Shown: positions 48,247 through 58,826, counted from the stretch's first letter. The stretch: DNA of 64,000 nucleotides from Lignipirellula cremea (GCF_007751035.1 NZ_CP036433.1:4569001-4633000), one strand, 5' to 3'. The notes: a model not told the origin generated them from the sequence alone. Made by a program: numbers and translations.

Positions 48247-50226
48247 ATGGCGAAACAACGGGTGATGATTGTAGGCGGCGGACTGGCGGGACTTTCAGCC
48301 GCCATGAAGCTGGCCGAACTCGACATCGACGTCGATCTCATGAGCCTCGCGCCCGTCAAACGTTCGCATAGCGTTTGCGCCCAGGGCGGCATCAACAGCG
48401 TCAACGATCAAACGCGCCAATTGGGCGACGACGAGTGGAAGCACTTCGATGACACCGTCTACGGCGGCGACTTTTTGAACCACCAGCCGCCCGTCAAGGA
48501 AATGTGCTACTGGGCCCCCAAGGTGATCGAGCTGATGGATCGCCTGGGCGTGACCTTCAACCGCACGCCGGAAGGCTTCATCGATCGTCGCCGGTTCGGC
48601 GGCACGCTCTACAAACGGACCGCCTTTGCGGGTGCGACCACCGGACAGCAACTGCTGTATGCTCTGGACGAACAGGTTCGCCGGTACGAGAGCGAAGGGA
48701 AGATCACCAAGTACGAGTTCTGGGATTTTCTCGGCCCGCTGCTCGACGACAACGGCGTTTGTCGCGGCGCTGTCGGCCAGGATCTGGTCTCCATGGAGAT
48801 CCGCTCCTTCCCGGCCGACGCGCTGATCATCGCTTCGGGCGGTCCCGGACTGGTTTACGGCCGGTCGACCATGTCGATGGCGTGCACGGGTAGCGCGGTT
48901 AGTCGCTGTTTCCAGGACGGCGCCAAATACGGCAACGGCGAGTTTATCCAGGTCCATCCGACCGCTGTCCCCGGCGCCGACAAGCTGCGCCTGATGAGCG
49001 AATCGGCCCGCGGCGAAGGCGGCCGTGTGTGGGTGCCCCGCAAGGCGCACGACGGCCGCAATCCAATGGAAATCCCGGAAGCCGATCGTTACTACTTCCT
49101 GGAAGAACGTTACCCCGAATACGGCAACCTGGTGCCACGCGATATCGCCACGCGGGAAATCTTTGATATCTGCGTGAACGAAGGGCTCAGCGTCGATCCG
49201 GAACGCAGTTGCGTGTACCTGGATTTGACCCATATCTCCCGTGCGGAACTCGATCGCAAACTGGGAGGCATCCTGGCCATCTACGAGAAGTTCCAGGGCG
49301 ATGACCCTCGCGAAACGCCGATGAAAATCTTCCCGGCCGTTCATTATTCCATGGGCGGACTCTGGGTCGACTACGAACGGACCGCTGCGGGCGGCCTGCG
49401 GCCGGGCTCGATCGCCAACCAGGCGACCAACATCCCCAACATGTACGCCATTGGCGAGTGCGACTACCAGTACCACGGCGGCAATCGTCTGGGCGCCAAC
49501 TCCCTGCTGAGCTGCATTTTCAGTGGTCTGTTCGTCGCTCCCTGCATCGAAAATCTGCTGTCGACCTCCCCGCATGGTACGGCCGCCGAGCAGCCTTCGT
49601 CGGTCTACGCCAACGCCCGCCGGCAGCACCAGCAGCGCCACAATGCTTTGCTCAAACGCGATGCGGGACGTGAGAACCCGTACCTGATTCACCAGGAACT
49701 GGGCAACGTGATGACGCGCACGGCCACCGTGGTGCGGCGGAACGACCAGCTGGAAGAAGGCTACGCCAAAGTGGAAGAACTGCACGAGCGGGCCGAGCAT
49801 TGCTCGCTGTCGGACACCGGCGGCTGGACCAACCAGAATGTGGTGTTCACCAAGGCCTTGCTGGATATGTTCCCGCTGGCCAAGTCGATTCTCAAAGGCG
49901 CCCTGCAACGCGATGAGTGCCGCGGCGCCCACTACAAACCGAATTTCTCGATGCCTCCGCTGACGGCCGAAGATCCGGTCGAACGGCGCCGCGAAGCAGA
50001 AGCCTGGTGCGATCGCTTCGCCGCCAATACGGACAAATGGTTGAAGTCAACCATCGCCGTGTGGGACGGTAACGAACCGCAGATCACTTACGAAGAGATT
50101 GATACTTCGCTCATTCCGCCGCGGCCTCGGCTGTATGGTCTGGTCGGCGCCGATGTGATCGACAAAGTCTGGAAAGAGCGACAAGCTGCCAGCGGCAAGC
50201 AGGAAGCCAAAGCCGCCGCCCACTAA
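48247..50226 (+). CDS. sdhA: succinate dehydrogenase flavoprotein subunit
   Basis: A 659-residue catalytic subunit that oxidises succinate to fumarate. The FAD motif is IVGGGLAGLSAAMKLAEL. The covalent-FAD region is SVCAQGGINSV. Active-site segments are GEFIQVHPTAVPG, VHYSMGGLWVDYE and GECDYQYHGGNRLGANSLL. The length and sequence fit the B. subtilis/epsilon-type SdhA. The ATG at 48247 gives MAKQRVMIVGGG; the 76 bp gap after sdhC and the 69 bp before sdhB mark one operon. Confidence 0.97.
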   Translation: MAKQRVMIVGGGLAGLSAAMKLAELDIDVDLMSLAPVKRSHSVCAQGGINSVNDQTRQLGDDEWKHFDDTVYGGDFLNHQPPVKEMCYWAPKVIELMDRLGVTFNRTPEGFIDRRRFGGTLYKRTAFAGATTGQQLLYALDEQVRRYESEGKITKYEFWDFLGPLLDDNGVCRGAVGQDLVSMEIRSFPADALIIASGGPGLVYGRSTMSMACTGSAVSRCFQDGAKYGNGEFIQVHPTAVPGADKLRLMSESARGEGGRVWVPRKAHDGRNPMEIPEADRYYFLEERYPEYGNLVPRDIATREIFDICVNEGLSVDPERSCVYLDLTHISRAELDRKLGGILAIYEKFQGDDPRETPMKIFPAVHYSMGGLWVDYERTAAGGLRPGSIANQATNIPNMYAIGECDYQYHGGNRLGANSLLSCIFSGLFVAPCIENLLSTSPHGTAAEQPSSVYANARRQHQQRHNALLKRDAGRENPYLIHQELGNVMTRTATVVRRNDQLEEGYAKVEELHERAEHCSLSDTGGWTNQNVVFTKALLDMFPLAKSILKGALQRDECRGAHYKPNFSMPPLTAEDPVERRREAEAWCDRFAANTDKWLKSTIAVWDGNEPQITYEEIDTSLIPPRPRLYGLVGADVIDKVWKERQAASGKQEAKAAAH

Positions 50227-50295
50227 CATTTTCGCCCGCGCCGGGTCCCCTGTTGGGAGTCTGTGTGGAATCACCTGGAGCCGAGTGTACGCATC

Positions 50296-51153
50296 ATGGC
50301 CGACTCAACGCATCATGGAAACGGCAAGCCTGGCGACTCGTTTGAAGTTCGGGTTCTCCGGCAGGATGGTCCGCAAGAACCCAGCTACTGGGAGCGTCAT
50401 CAGGTTGCGATCGAACCTGATATGAACGTGATCAGCGTGCTGCAGCGGATCGCGGCGAAAGCCACAACCGTCGACGGCAAGCAGGTGGCTCCAGTCGCCT
50501 GGGACTGCAACTGCCTGGAAGAGGTCTGCGGCGCCTGTACGATGGTCATCAATGGCCGGGTGCGTCAGTCCTGTTCCGCCAATGTCGCGCGACTGCTGGA
50601 AGAGCATCCGGGCGAGATTGAGCTGCAGCCAATGACCAAGTTCCCCGTGGTGCGCGACCTGATGGTCGATCGCTCCCGCTTGTTCCGTGCATTGACCAAA
50701 GTCAAAGCCTGGATCCCGGTCGACGGCTCATACGAAATGGGCCCCGGCCCGAAACAATCGCGAGAGCAGCAGGAGCAGGCCTATCCGCTGAGCGAATGCA
50801 TGAGCTGCGGCTGCTGCCTGGACGCTTGCCCGCAGTATCGCAAAATTGAAGTGCAGCGGTACGAAGGCGAAACCGACCAGGCGTTTGAAGCACGCAAGAA
50901 CAAGGCCTACGACAGCGGCTTTGTCGGCGCCCATGCGATCAGCCAGACGGTTCTCTTCAACATGAATCCGACCGGCAAAATGAACGCCAAAGAGCGGACT
51001 GACGCTTTGATGGAAGAGGGCGGCATACAGGTTTGTGGCAACGCCCAGAACTGTGTCGCCGTTTGCCCCAAAGAGATCCCGCTGACCACCTCGATCGCCA
51101 AGGCCGGCCGCGCCGCCACGGTCCGTTCCGTGGCGCAGTTCTTTGATCGCTAG
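50296..51153 (+). CDS. sdhB: succinate dehydrogenase iron-sulfur subunit
   Basis: A 285-residue electron-transfer subunit. The N-terminal [2Fe-2S] domain has NCLEEVCGACTMVINGRVRQSC. The C-terminal ferredoxin-like part has CMSCGCCLDACP ([4Fe-4S]) and CGNAQNCVAVCPKEIP ([3Fe-4S] region). The start is unsure: the ATG at 50296 has GGAG 15 nt upstream, while a GTG at 50263 has GGGAG close by and would add 11 residues. It ends the sdhCAB operon, followed by a terminator at 51368. Confidence 0.95.
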   Translation: MADSTHHGNGKPGDSFEVRVLRQDGPQEPSYWERHQVAIEPDMNVISVLQRIAAKATTVDGKQVAPVAWDCNCLEEVCGACTMVINGRVRQSCSANVARLLEEHPGEIELQPMTKFPVVRDLMVDRSRLFRALTKVKAWIPVDGSYEMGPGPKQSREQQEQAYPLSECMSCGCCLDACPQYRKIEVQRYEGETDQAFEARKNKAYDSGFVGAHAISQTVLFNMNPTGKMNAKERTDALMEEGGIQVCGNAQNCVAVCPKEIPLTTSIAKAGRAATVRSVAQFFDR

Positions 51154-51367
51154 GGGTCTGCTATCGATTGACTTGAAGGGATTGGGTCTTGGCCATCACG
51201 TTGCAACCTTAGCTTCTGCGTGTGACGAACCAGCAGTTTTCGATCGCTCAGCGGCAAACGATAAACTGCAACGGCCTGGGGCGTGGCAAACTGTGCCGTA
51301 GCCCCGAAGCAATCAAATAGCCCCCGTCGTGATTGCTTCCGACAGCGGGCAGTAGAACTTCGCTTTC

Positions 51368-51399
51368 ACGCCGCCGATTCTTGACCGGCGGCGTTTTTT
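51368..51399 (+). terminator. intrinsic terminator of sdhCAB
   Basis: A 9 bp stem ACGCCGCCG (51368-51376) / CGGCGGCGT (51386-51394), a 9-base loop and a T-run to 51399. It lies 215 bp past the sdhB stop codon and just 15 bp from the stop of the convergent exonuclease gene. Confidence 0.82.
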
Positions 51400-51413
51400 C
51401 TTCAGGCGATCAC

Positions 51414-51974
51414 CTACACGATTCGCCGCATCCGTTTCAGCAGCAGCAGAAACAGGTTAGCGATGTTCCAGGCGTCATCAACACCGCGGTGGTGGTCGCC
51501 CTCCATCGGCAAGCCGACGCGATCGCAGGCTGCGTCGATCTCGAGTTCTTCCGGCAATCCAAGGGCCAGTGAAAACAGCGTTTTCACATTCAGGTGGGTT
51601 GGCCCGAACGGATACGGCAGCATGTAGTCGCGGCAGTTCCGTTCAAACTGGCCTCGATCGTAATCGCCCCAGCTGGCGAACAGCCGCTCGCGCGATTTGT
51701 ACTTGTTCATCAGCAGATCGACGGCCGTCGCCAAATCGTCGGCGTGCTCCACCAGATCGGGCGTAATGCCCGTCAGACTGGTGCAGAACTGGCTGACGTG
51801 GGATCGGGCAGGCGAAACCAGGATGCAGCGTTTCTCACGCCGTCGCAGGGTCGCCATGTCGACCGTGCAGAGGCCAATCTCGATGATTTCGCTGATCTGG
51901 TTGGGCGGCGGAGGGCGATTCCAGCAAGTGGATTCCACGTCGATGACCAGCACCTGGTCGAGCAATTTCGCCAA
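51414..51974 (-). CDS. DEDDh 3'-5' exonuclease (DnaQ/ERI-1-like)
   Basis: A 186-residue exonuclease-fold protein. Exo I is VIDVESTCW (Asp12, Glu14). Exo II is FASWGDYDRGQFERNC. Exo III is HHRGVDDAWNIANLF, with the catalytic His and Asp. All four acidic residues and the His are present. The family contains RNases and DNA proofreaders; the ERI-1/KapD-like subgroup fits the ESTCW motif. It is convergent with sdhB. hemQ follows upstream on the same strand with 71 bp between. Confidence 0.86.
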   Translation of the reverse strand: MAKLLDQVLVIDVESTCWNRPPPPNQISEIIEIGLCTVDMATLRRREKRCILVSPARSHVSQFCTSLTGITPDLVEHADDLATAVDLLMNKYKSRERLFASWGDYDRGQFERNCRDYMLPYPFGPTHLNVKTLFSLALGLPEELEIDAACDRVGLPMEGDHHRGVDDAWNIANLFLLLLKRMRRIV

Positions 51975-52045
51975 CTCCGCCTCCAGACTAACCTGACCGA
52001 TGGGAAAACCTTGTGGACGTCCCCGGACGTCCGGCAGGCTATGGG

Positions 52046-52894
52046 TTACTCAACGCCAATGCGGCAATGATCCAGCATGGCCGACGGGGCAGCAACGTAA
52101 CTTGCCAGGAATGGGCCAAACTGAGCGAACTCAGCGCTGGCCTGGTCAAAACGCATTTTGTAGACGATTTCCGTCAAAAACTCGGGGTTCTTGGCCCACA
52201 GAGTGACGCCCCATTCCCAGTCTTCCAGGCCGAGTCCCACGGTAATCAGCTGCATGACCTTGCCAGCGAACTGCCGGCCCGAGAGGGCGTGCTCCGCCAT
52301 CAGTTCATTCCGCCGCTCGAAGGGCAGCATATACCAGTTGGCGCCTGGGTCGCGACGTTTGTTCATCGGGTAAAAGCAGGTCGCCGGCCAGTCGGGGAAG
52401 TCGGGCGTCAAACGCTGGCGATTCATCATCGGCAAGCGGGTCGCATAGGCGTTGAGCTTGGCTTCAAAGGCGGGGCTGCCTTTTTCGTCCCCTTCGGTCT
52501 GCAGTTTTTCGGCGTACTGCTCGACGGTTGGCACATATTCCGAGATTTCTGTGATCGAAGTAAACGACCAGGTGGTGGTCAGGGCGGCGCCCAGGCGACT
52601 GCTGAGCAGACTCTGATGCACGGCGTCCAGCTTCAGCGGATCCGGATCCATCAGCATCAGGGCGAAGTCAGCTTTGTGCCCGCTGACGATGCTGGTCTGC
52701 AGGCGTTCCGGCGCCTGAGGGCCTTCGGGATCGAGCGCGGCGATCATGTCGGCGCGGCCCTGGGCGATCTCTTCCGCCGACATGCGAGCAACGGCCGCAC
52801 GATCAAACGCATAGTAAAGGTGGCTGCAGTGCCAGCCTTCGCTTGGCGTTAGCGATACAGGAATTTCAGCAACTGCCGGCCGACCGTGACTCAT
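52046..52894 (-). CDS. hemQ: coproheme decarboxylase (HemQ/ChdC), chlorite-dismutase family
   Basis: A 282-residue enzyme of the chlorite-dismutase-like fold that removes two carboxylates from coproheme in the coproporphyrin-dependent heme pathway. The signature ATCFYPMNKRRDPGANWYML holds the catalytic Tyr and the propionate-contacting Lys-Arg-Arg. The GLGLEDWEWGVTLWAKNP segment follows. The distal Arg of true chlorite dismutases is not obvious. The ATG at 52894 has AAGGAC upstream; a TTG two codons earlier is possible. It lies upstream of the exonuclease on the same strand. Confidence 0.88.
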   Translation of the reverse strand: MSHGRPAVAEIPVSLTPSEGWHCSHLYYAFDRAAVARMSAEEIAQGRADMIAALDPEGPQAPERLQTSIVSGHKADFALMLMDPDPLKLDAVHQSLLSSRLGAALTTTWSFTSITEISEYVPTVEQYAEKLQTEGDEKGSPAFEAKLNAYATRLPMMNRQRLTPDFPDWPATCFYPMNKRRDPGANWYMLPFERRNELMAEHALSGRQFAGKVMQLITVGLGLEDWEWGVTLWAKNPEFLTEIVYKMRFDQASAEFAQFGPFLASYVAAPSAMLDHCRIGVE

Positions 52895-53224
52895 GTTCAA
52901 GTCCTTGCGAAACGTGCGAATCCCCTGCAGGCGCCTGGGACACGTTCCCAGGAATGCAGTACTGGAGCAAGAAAGGATCCTACCAAATCGGGTCGCTTTT
53001 CGGAACCAGTTGCATCCTGGCGAAGAAGACCGGTCGATTCACCGGGAACCCGGCATCCCAGCAAGGAATTGTCCGCCTCAGAAACGCGCAAAAAGAAAGG
53101 CGGAGCTGAGAGCAGCTTTCCGCCGGGCAGAATCAGCCTTCGCCCTGATCAGGCAGGACGAAGGGAAGGGATTGGCCGCCTGGACCTGATGGAACAGAGC
53201 CCGGGGCAAGCGAGCCTGGCCGAA
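52895..53224. other. Intergenic region, no gene seen
   Basis: 330 bp between hemQ and the small membrane gene at 53225-53503, all leftward. No terminator or protein-like frame was recognised. Confidence 0.35.
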
Positions 53225-53503
53225 TCAGCCCAGGAACGCGATGGGCGTGCTGGACGGCAAGGCGGAAACGGGTGCTGGAATCGAAGGACGAATGCCGCCC
53301 GTGTTCCACCAGTTCGTCTCGCCAAAGAGCATTAATTCCTGGTGCAACACGACACAGGCGATGACCATGGCGACAAACGCAATGACCAGCAAAAACGTGT
53401 ACACGTTGTAATGCTGCTTTTCACCAACCGGGGCGGGAGCCTGCTGGGCAGGCATGTTAAAGCCGCCCTGGCCCATGGGATCATGAAAGTTTGGTTGCGA
53501 CAC
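53225..53503 (-). CDS. small single-pass membrane protein (overlaps upstream gene)
   Basis: A 92-residue protein with a polar N-terminus (SQPNFHDPMGQGGF), one helix (YTFLLVIAFVAMVIACVVL) and an outer Pro/Ser-rich tail. The best start is a GTG at 53503, with AGAGAGG 5 nt upstream. That start lies 23 nt inside the end of the coiled-coil gene 53481-54317, so the two are translationally linked. A further in-frame GTG at 53560 and ATG at 53476 exist. No family is recognised; the pair may work together. Confidence 0.6.
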   Translation of the reverse strand: MSQPNFHDPMGQGGFNMPAQQAPAPVGEKQHYNVYTFLLVIAFVAMVIACVVLHQELMLFGETNWWNTGGIRPSIPAPVSALPSSTPIAFLG

Positions 53504-54317
53504 GGTCACCTCTCTGAATAACTCCGCGGCTGGTTTCTTTGATGACCTGTCCGACCGCACGGTTGGGAGCCACCTTCTTGATCACAACCTTGCCCAGGTA
53601 GGTGCGATCACGAAAAACGTGGAACTCATGGCCGGGAATCAGGCCGTCGTCGCCGCCCAGGGTGATTTCGACAAACTCGTTGTTGGAAACCGCACTAATG
53701 AAGCCCTGCAGATCGGGTTCGATCAGGTCGATCGGCGTGTCCACGCTCAGACCGCGACGGTCTAGGATCCCTTTGTAGCGGCTGACCTGTTCGTTCAGCT
53801 GGCTGGCCCGTTCGGTCAGATTCTTCATATCGCCATCCAGCGAGTTGACTTTGTCTTTCATGACAATCATCTGAGCGTAGTTGGCGTCGCGGGCAATCTG
53901 CACATCGCGATTTTCTACTTTCAAGGCGGCGTTCTCCGCAACCAGCGCGGCCAGTTGTTCGTGGGCCGATTTTACCTGCTGAACCGCTTCGCCCAGGGCC
54001 ACATTCAAGCGATCCAGTTCCTGCTGTTTCTGGGTAACCATCTGAGCGCTCTGCGAAACCTTGGTTTCCAGCACGCTCAAAGCGGCCCGGCGAGCAGCCC
54101 TTTCACGGGCCAGGTTGTTCAAGATTTCGTTCTGCTCGTTTCGCAATTCGGTGATCGTCCCTTCCTTGATCCGATTCTGCGCGAGCAGGCCCGTCTCCTC
54201 GGCTGTTACGAGCTCTTTCCAGTTTTTGTGCGTGGCGTACACCATGATGGCGAACGACATGAACAAAAGGCTCATCATAAAGATCATGACCGTGAAGATC
54301 TTACCGAGCAATGTCAT
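53481..54317 (-). CDS. membrane-anchored coiled-coil protein, unknown function
   Basis: A 278-residue protein. One N-terminal helix (IFTVMIFMMSLLFMSFAIMVY) is followed by a long coiled coil (residues ~50-180). The C-terminal beta-rich domain (FISAVSNNEFVEITLGGDDG, FHVFRDRTYLGKVVIKKV, GVIQRGDRVATKL) resembles the C-terminal part of FlgT-like or similar small beta modules. It should extend from the membrane into the periplasm. No biochemical role is known. It is followed by an overlapping small membrane gene and preceded by a near-consensus promoter. Confidence 0.8.
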   Translation of the reverse strand: MTLLGKIFTVMIFMMSLLFMSFAIMVYATHKNWKELVTAEETGLLAQNRIKEGTITELRNEQNEILNNLARERAARRAALSVLETKVSQSAQMVTQKQQELDRLNVALGEAVQQVKSAHEQLAALVAENAALKVENRDVQIARDANYAQMIVMKDKVNSLDGDMKNLTERASQLNEQVSRYKGILDRRGLSVDTPIDLIEPDLQGFISAVSNNEFVEITLGGDDGLIPGHEFHVFRDRTYLGKVVIKKVAPNRAVGQVIKETSRGVIQRGDRVATKLS

Positions 54318-54791
54318 CGGTTCTGTTCCTCAATGAATTCGTAAACGGGGGCCGTTCGCCGGGCGACCCAGGGAGAAGAGCCAGGGCGAAATGTGCAATG
54401 CCGCAGGAATCGCCCGCAACAGCGAATGCGTTCCAGCTGTTTGCTGCAGTTCCAACGGCGATCAATTCCAGGGAGCGGTGATTTACCCAGTATAGTTAGG
54501 GGCAAAAAAAAGTGTCAACGAAAACCGTGCGCAAGTTGAGTTTCCTGCGAACACACCAGATTCGCACGAAAGGACGACTCCACGGAAACCACGGCGCCCC
54601 AGTTTCTGCGCTGTAATTGCTTGCCTGTAAAAGACTTAGGTTGTCGATTCCAGAAAAGATCAGCCGCGAAACTGGGGGTGCGCAGGGCCTGCGTCGTCAA
54701 TCCATTCGCATGCCAGGGCGCCGGTTATTCCCGTTATCTCGAAAAACGCAGCGAGCTGCATGCCTTCCTCTTTTACTAAGGTAGGGCGCGA
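54318..54791. other. Intergenic region containing a strong leftward promoter
   Basis: 474 bp between leftward genes. Apart from the promoter at 54489-54518 nothing else was recognised. Confidence 0.5.
54489..54518 (-). promoter_or_regulatory. near-consensus promoter TTGACA-N18-TATACT
   Basis: Read leftward, TTGACA (54518-54513) and TATACT (54494-54489) are 18 bp apart with an A/T-run in the spacer. It lies 172 bp before the coiled-coil membrane gene. The match (six of six and five of six) is the best in the window. Confidence 0.6.
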
Positions 54792-55091
54792 TTACAGGTG
54801 CACGGCCAAAAAGCGCTCCAATTCGCCCGGTTCCGGCGCCAATGGCGGGTCGATCCAGGGCATGGCGTCCTTCTTCCCCTCATGCTGCACTGCCACCGCC
54901 TTGAAGGCGGCAACCGCCCGCTGCAGGGCCATCCGTTCGCTTTCCCCCTGACCGGCCACGTCCCGCAGGTTGGCGCAACGGGCCGTGACTTGACCCTGTT
55001 CATTCCGGGAAACCAGCAACTGGCAGCGAAAGACGGGCGTCTCTATCGGCTCAGAAATGGCCCTCACGCGCGGCGGATCTGGCTCGGTCAT
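54792..55091 (-). CDS. small conserved-looking protein, unknown function
   Basis: A 99-residue protein with a beta-alpha like pattern (VFRCQLLVSRNEQGQVTARC, then SERMALQRAVAAFKAVAV) that recalls HicB-like partial RNase-H-fold proteins without a DNA-binding part. GGGAG lies 6 nt before the ATG at 55091. No toxin (HicA) gene is adjacent. It is only tentatively compared with HicB. Confidence 0.6.
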   Translation of the reverse strand: MTEPDPPRVRAISEPIETPVFRCQLLVSRNEQGQVTARCANLRDVAGQGESERMALQRAVAAFKAVAVQHEGKKDAMPWIDPPLAPEPGELERFLAVHL

Positions 55092-55322
55092 CAAAACTCC
55101 CAAAGGTGATCAAAGGCAATGCGGACGAAAGGCTCCCTTCCCTCCCGCGAGATTCCCGCGGACTGATCGGGTATTGTACGCGGATGTCGGGCTGTTTGCG
55201 AAGTGTCGCCCCGGAAGCAGCAGAAGCAGCCGCCGGGGCTGGCGAATCAGCTACTATTCCGGCAGAATCACCGGCAGAATCGTTGGTCGCTGGTTTATCC
55301 CCCTTCGCGAGCGAATTTCGCC

Positions 55323-56132
55323 ATGGAAGACCCGTCTGCCGCCCAGGAACATAACCGCCGCGCCTGGAATGATCGGGTGCGTAAACGCGGCCGCTTTGCG
55401 CGGCCTGCGGCGGATGAAGACTTTATTGACCCGCTTAAAAAGCTCGACGCTCTGGGCTGGCTCGGCGGCGATATCCGCGGCAGCCGTACGCTCTGTCTGG
55501 CGGCTGGCGGCGGCCGGCAAGGACCCATTTACGCCTCCTGCGGAGCCATTGTGACCGTCGTCGACATCAGCGGGGAAATGCTGGAGCTGGACCGGCAAGT
55601 GGCGGCCCAGCGGAAGCTGCATCTGACGACAGTGGAAACCTCGATGGACGACCTGTCGATGTTTGCCGACGGATCGTTCGATCTGGTCATCCATCCCGTC
55701 AGCACCTGCTATACGCCAGTCGTGGCTCCCGTCTTTCAAGAAGTCGCCCGGGTCACGCGGGTGGGCGGCCTTTATATCAGCCAGCACAAACAGCCGACCA
55801 GCCTGCAGGCCGATATCCGTCCATCGCCGCACGGTTATGAACTGCTGGAACCGTATTACCGGGAAGGCCCCCTGCCGCCCGTGCAGGGCAGTCGCCATCG
55901 GGAAGAAGGCACCCTGGAGTATCTGCACCGCTGGGATCAGATCATCGGCGGAATCTGTCGGGCCGGATTCTTCATCGAAGACCTGACCGAGCCGTTCCAC
56001 GCCGACACCAGCGCCAAAGAAGGGGCGTTCGCCCATCGCAGTCGTTACGTGGCGCCGTACGTCCGCATCAAAGCCCAGCGTCGCGCCCCGCCCGACACCG
56101 AGCTAATCAAAAAGATCCTCTGGACGCCCTGA
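55323..56132 (+). CDS. class I SAM-dependent methyltransferase
   Basis: A 269-residue protein with a Rossmann methyltransferase fold. Motif I is TLCLAAGGGRQGPIYASCGA, motif II follows as VTVVDISGEMLEL, and later SFDLVIHPVSTCYTPV and VTRVGGLYISQHKQPTSL. An N-terminal AAQEHNRRAWNDRV is typical of small-molecule methyltransferases. The substrate is unknown. The ATG at 55323 sits in the best family position; in-frame sequence from 55203 is poor. It is divergent from the small gene at 54792. Confidence 0.82.
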   Translation: MEDPSAAQEHNRRAWNDRVRKRGRFARPAADEDFIDPLKKLDALGWLGGDIRGSRTLCLAAGGGRQGPIYASCGAIVTVVDISGEMLELDRQVAAQRKLHLTTVETSMDDLSMFADGSFDLVIHPVSTCYTPVVAPVFQEVARVTRVGGLYISQHKQPTSLQADIRPSPHGYELLEPYYREGPLPPVQGSRHREEGTLEYLHRWDQIIGGICRAGFFIEDLTEPFHADTSAKEGAFAHRSRYVAPYVRIKAQRRAPPDTELIKKILWTP

Positions 56133-56219
56133 CCTCAGGCAATTCCCGCAAAAACACCTGACGCAGACCTGCCCACTTTTTTTCACGCTCTGCCAGATCT
56201 GCAACCCGGCAAGCAGAAA

Positions 56220-56293
56220 TAGGCGGTAGAGGGCTCGAACCTCTGACCTTGGCGGTGTAAACGCCACGCTCTAACCAACTGAGCTAACCGCCC
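56220..56293 (-). tRNA. tRNA-Val (UAC)
   Basis: A complete cloverleaf on the minus strand: acceptor GGGCGGT/ACCGCCT (with a G-U pair at the end), D-arm GCTCAGTTGGTTAGAGC, anticodon stem TGGCG/CGCCA with loop TTTACAC (anticodon UAC), and T-arm AGAGG-TTCGAGC-CCTCT. A discriminator A follows; CCA is not encoded. Confidence 0.95.
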
Positions 56294-56550
56294 GGGTTTT
56301 GGGTCAATCTACTATTGCTCTTCCCGATGGTCAATCAGGCCAACAGCCCAATGCTATTCGCGTCCGGTTCGTCTCCCCGCAACTGGGAGTTGGCCGGCGC
56401 GCCAGGGTGATCTGGGTGGGGCGGAAGTCGGTCGTGGATTCCTCTTGACGGGATAACCCCGTTTTTGCGACACTCCCGCCCATCAGGAAATGAAGGTGAG
56501 CCCGGAAGTTCGCGGCGCGCTCGTTGTACCCATGAAGGGGATTTGGACCG

Positions 56551-57144
56551 ATGAAACGGATTTTCACATTTGCTGTCGCCCCTCTGCTTGCCGTGACGTT
56601 GTGGGCAGGGTGCAATAATGGTTCGCCGGTTGCGGAAAACGATCCGGCGACCGCCGTCGAGGCCGCTTCCGAAGTGCAACTGCCCGTCGAAGCCGACGCC
56701 AAGCCGGCGCAGGTCGTGGCGGCTTTTCTGGACGCCATTCGCGGCGGCAACGTCGATGTGGCTCGTCATCTGCTGACCCTGACCGCCCGGGTCGAAACGG
56801 CAAAACATGATCTGGTCGTGCAGGCGCCCGGCACGCCCAATTCAACCTATGAAATCCTCACGACCGAAGTCTTTGAAAACGGCGGGGCGAATGTCGCCAC
56901 CCGCTGGACCGAAGTCAGCAAGCAGGGTCGTGAAAGTTTTGACATCACCTGGGTGCTCCGCAATGCGGACGAAGGCTGGCGCGTCGCCGGCATGGCGACC
57001 CAAATTAACGAAGCCGACCAGCCGCTTTTCCTTGACTTTGAAGATCCGGCCGGCATGCTCGAACGCCTTGCCGCTGCCGAGTCGGCCCTGCCCGATCCGC
57101 AACGCGCCCGCGGCGAGCAGACCCAGGTTTCTAGCGTCGACTAG
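56551..57144 (+). CDS. lipoprotein, unknown function
   Basis: A 197-residue protein with a type II signal peptide ending in a lipobox (LWAGC, Cys21). The mature part has a Pro/Glu linker and a SnoaL/NTF2-like pattern (AQVVAAFLDAIRGGNVDVARHLL, then FDITWVLRNADEGWRVAGMAT). It should be anchored in a membrane. A role is not readable. It is followed by the hairpin at 57201. Confidence 0.8.
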   Translation: MKRIFTFAVAPLLAVTLWAGCNNGSPVAENDPATAVEAASEVQLPVEADAKPAQVVAAFLDAIRGGNVDVARHLLTLTARVETAKHDLVVQAPGTPNSTYEILTTEVFENGGANVATRWTEVSKQGRESFDITWVLRNADEGWRVAGMATQINEADQPLFLDFEDPAGMLERLAAAESALPDPQRARGEQTQVSSVD

Positions 57145-57200
57145 TCGCCTGAGACGCTTCAAATTACCTTCCCCGGGTGGTTTTCCGCCTGGGGAATCCT

Positions 57201-57230
57201 TTCAGCCGCCGCCTTCAGTGGGCGGCTGAA
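57201..57230 (+). terminator. probable terminator hairpin of the lipoprotein gene
   Basis: A perfect 10 bp stem TTCAGCCGCC (57201-57210) / GGCGGCTGAA (57221-57230) with a 10-base loop, followed by GTCGTTTCTT. The T-run is imperfect. A second hairpin (TTCCCC...GGGGAA) is at 57168-57195. Confidence 0.55.
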
Positions 57231-57266
57231 GTCGTTTCTTGCAGCAGTCTGCTCGATTGCGTCAGA

Positions 57267-57294
57267 TTGACAACGAACACCCCTCCGGTACGAT
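57267..57294 (+). promoter_or_regulatory. candidate thiC promoter TTGACA-N16-TACGAT
   Basis: TTGACA (57267-57272) and TACGAT (57289-57294), 16 bp apart, lie about 90 bp before thiC. The implied leader of about 80 nt has none of the THI-box core sequences, so no TPP riboswitch is called. Confidence 0.5.
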
Positions 57295-57335
57295 TGCAGT
57301 TGTGAGGAATGGGTCCTCCAGGTTCGTTCGATTAA

Positions 57336-58742
<1,407 letters not shown>

Positions 58743-58826
58743 GCCGTAAGCATCGGCCGCAGCACGCGCGGGGAACCGTCCCTGCGACGCCATCAGGAAA
58801 GAGAATCGCCCCCATCGGGGAACGCC

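Noticed and set aside
48295-49932. 545-codon minus-strand frame over sdhA
   Set aside because: Antisense to sdhA, with no family character.
54792-55091. HicAB toxin-antitoxin pair
   Set aside because: Only a vaguely HicB-like small protein is present; no HicA-type partner is adjacent.
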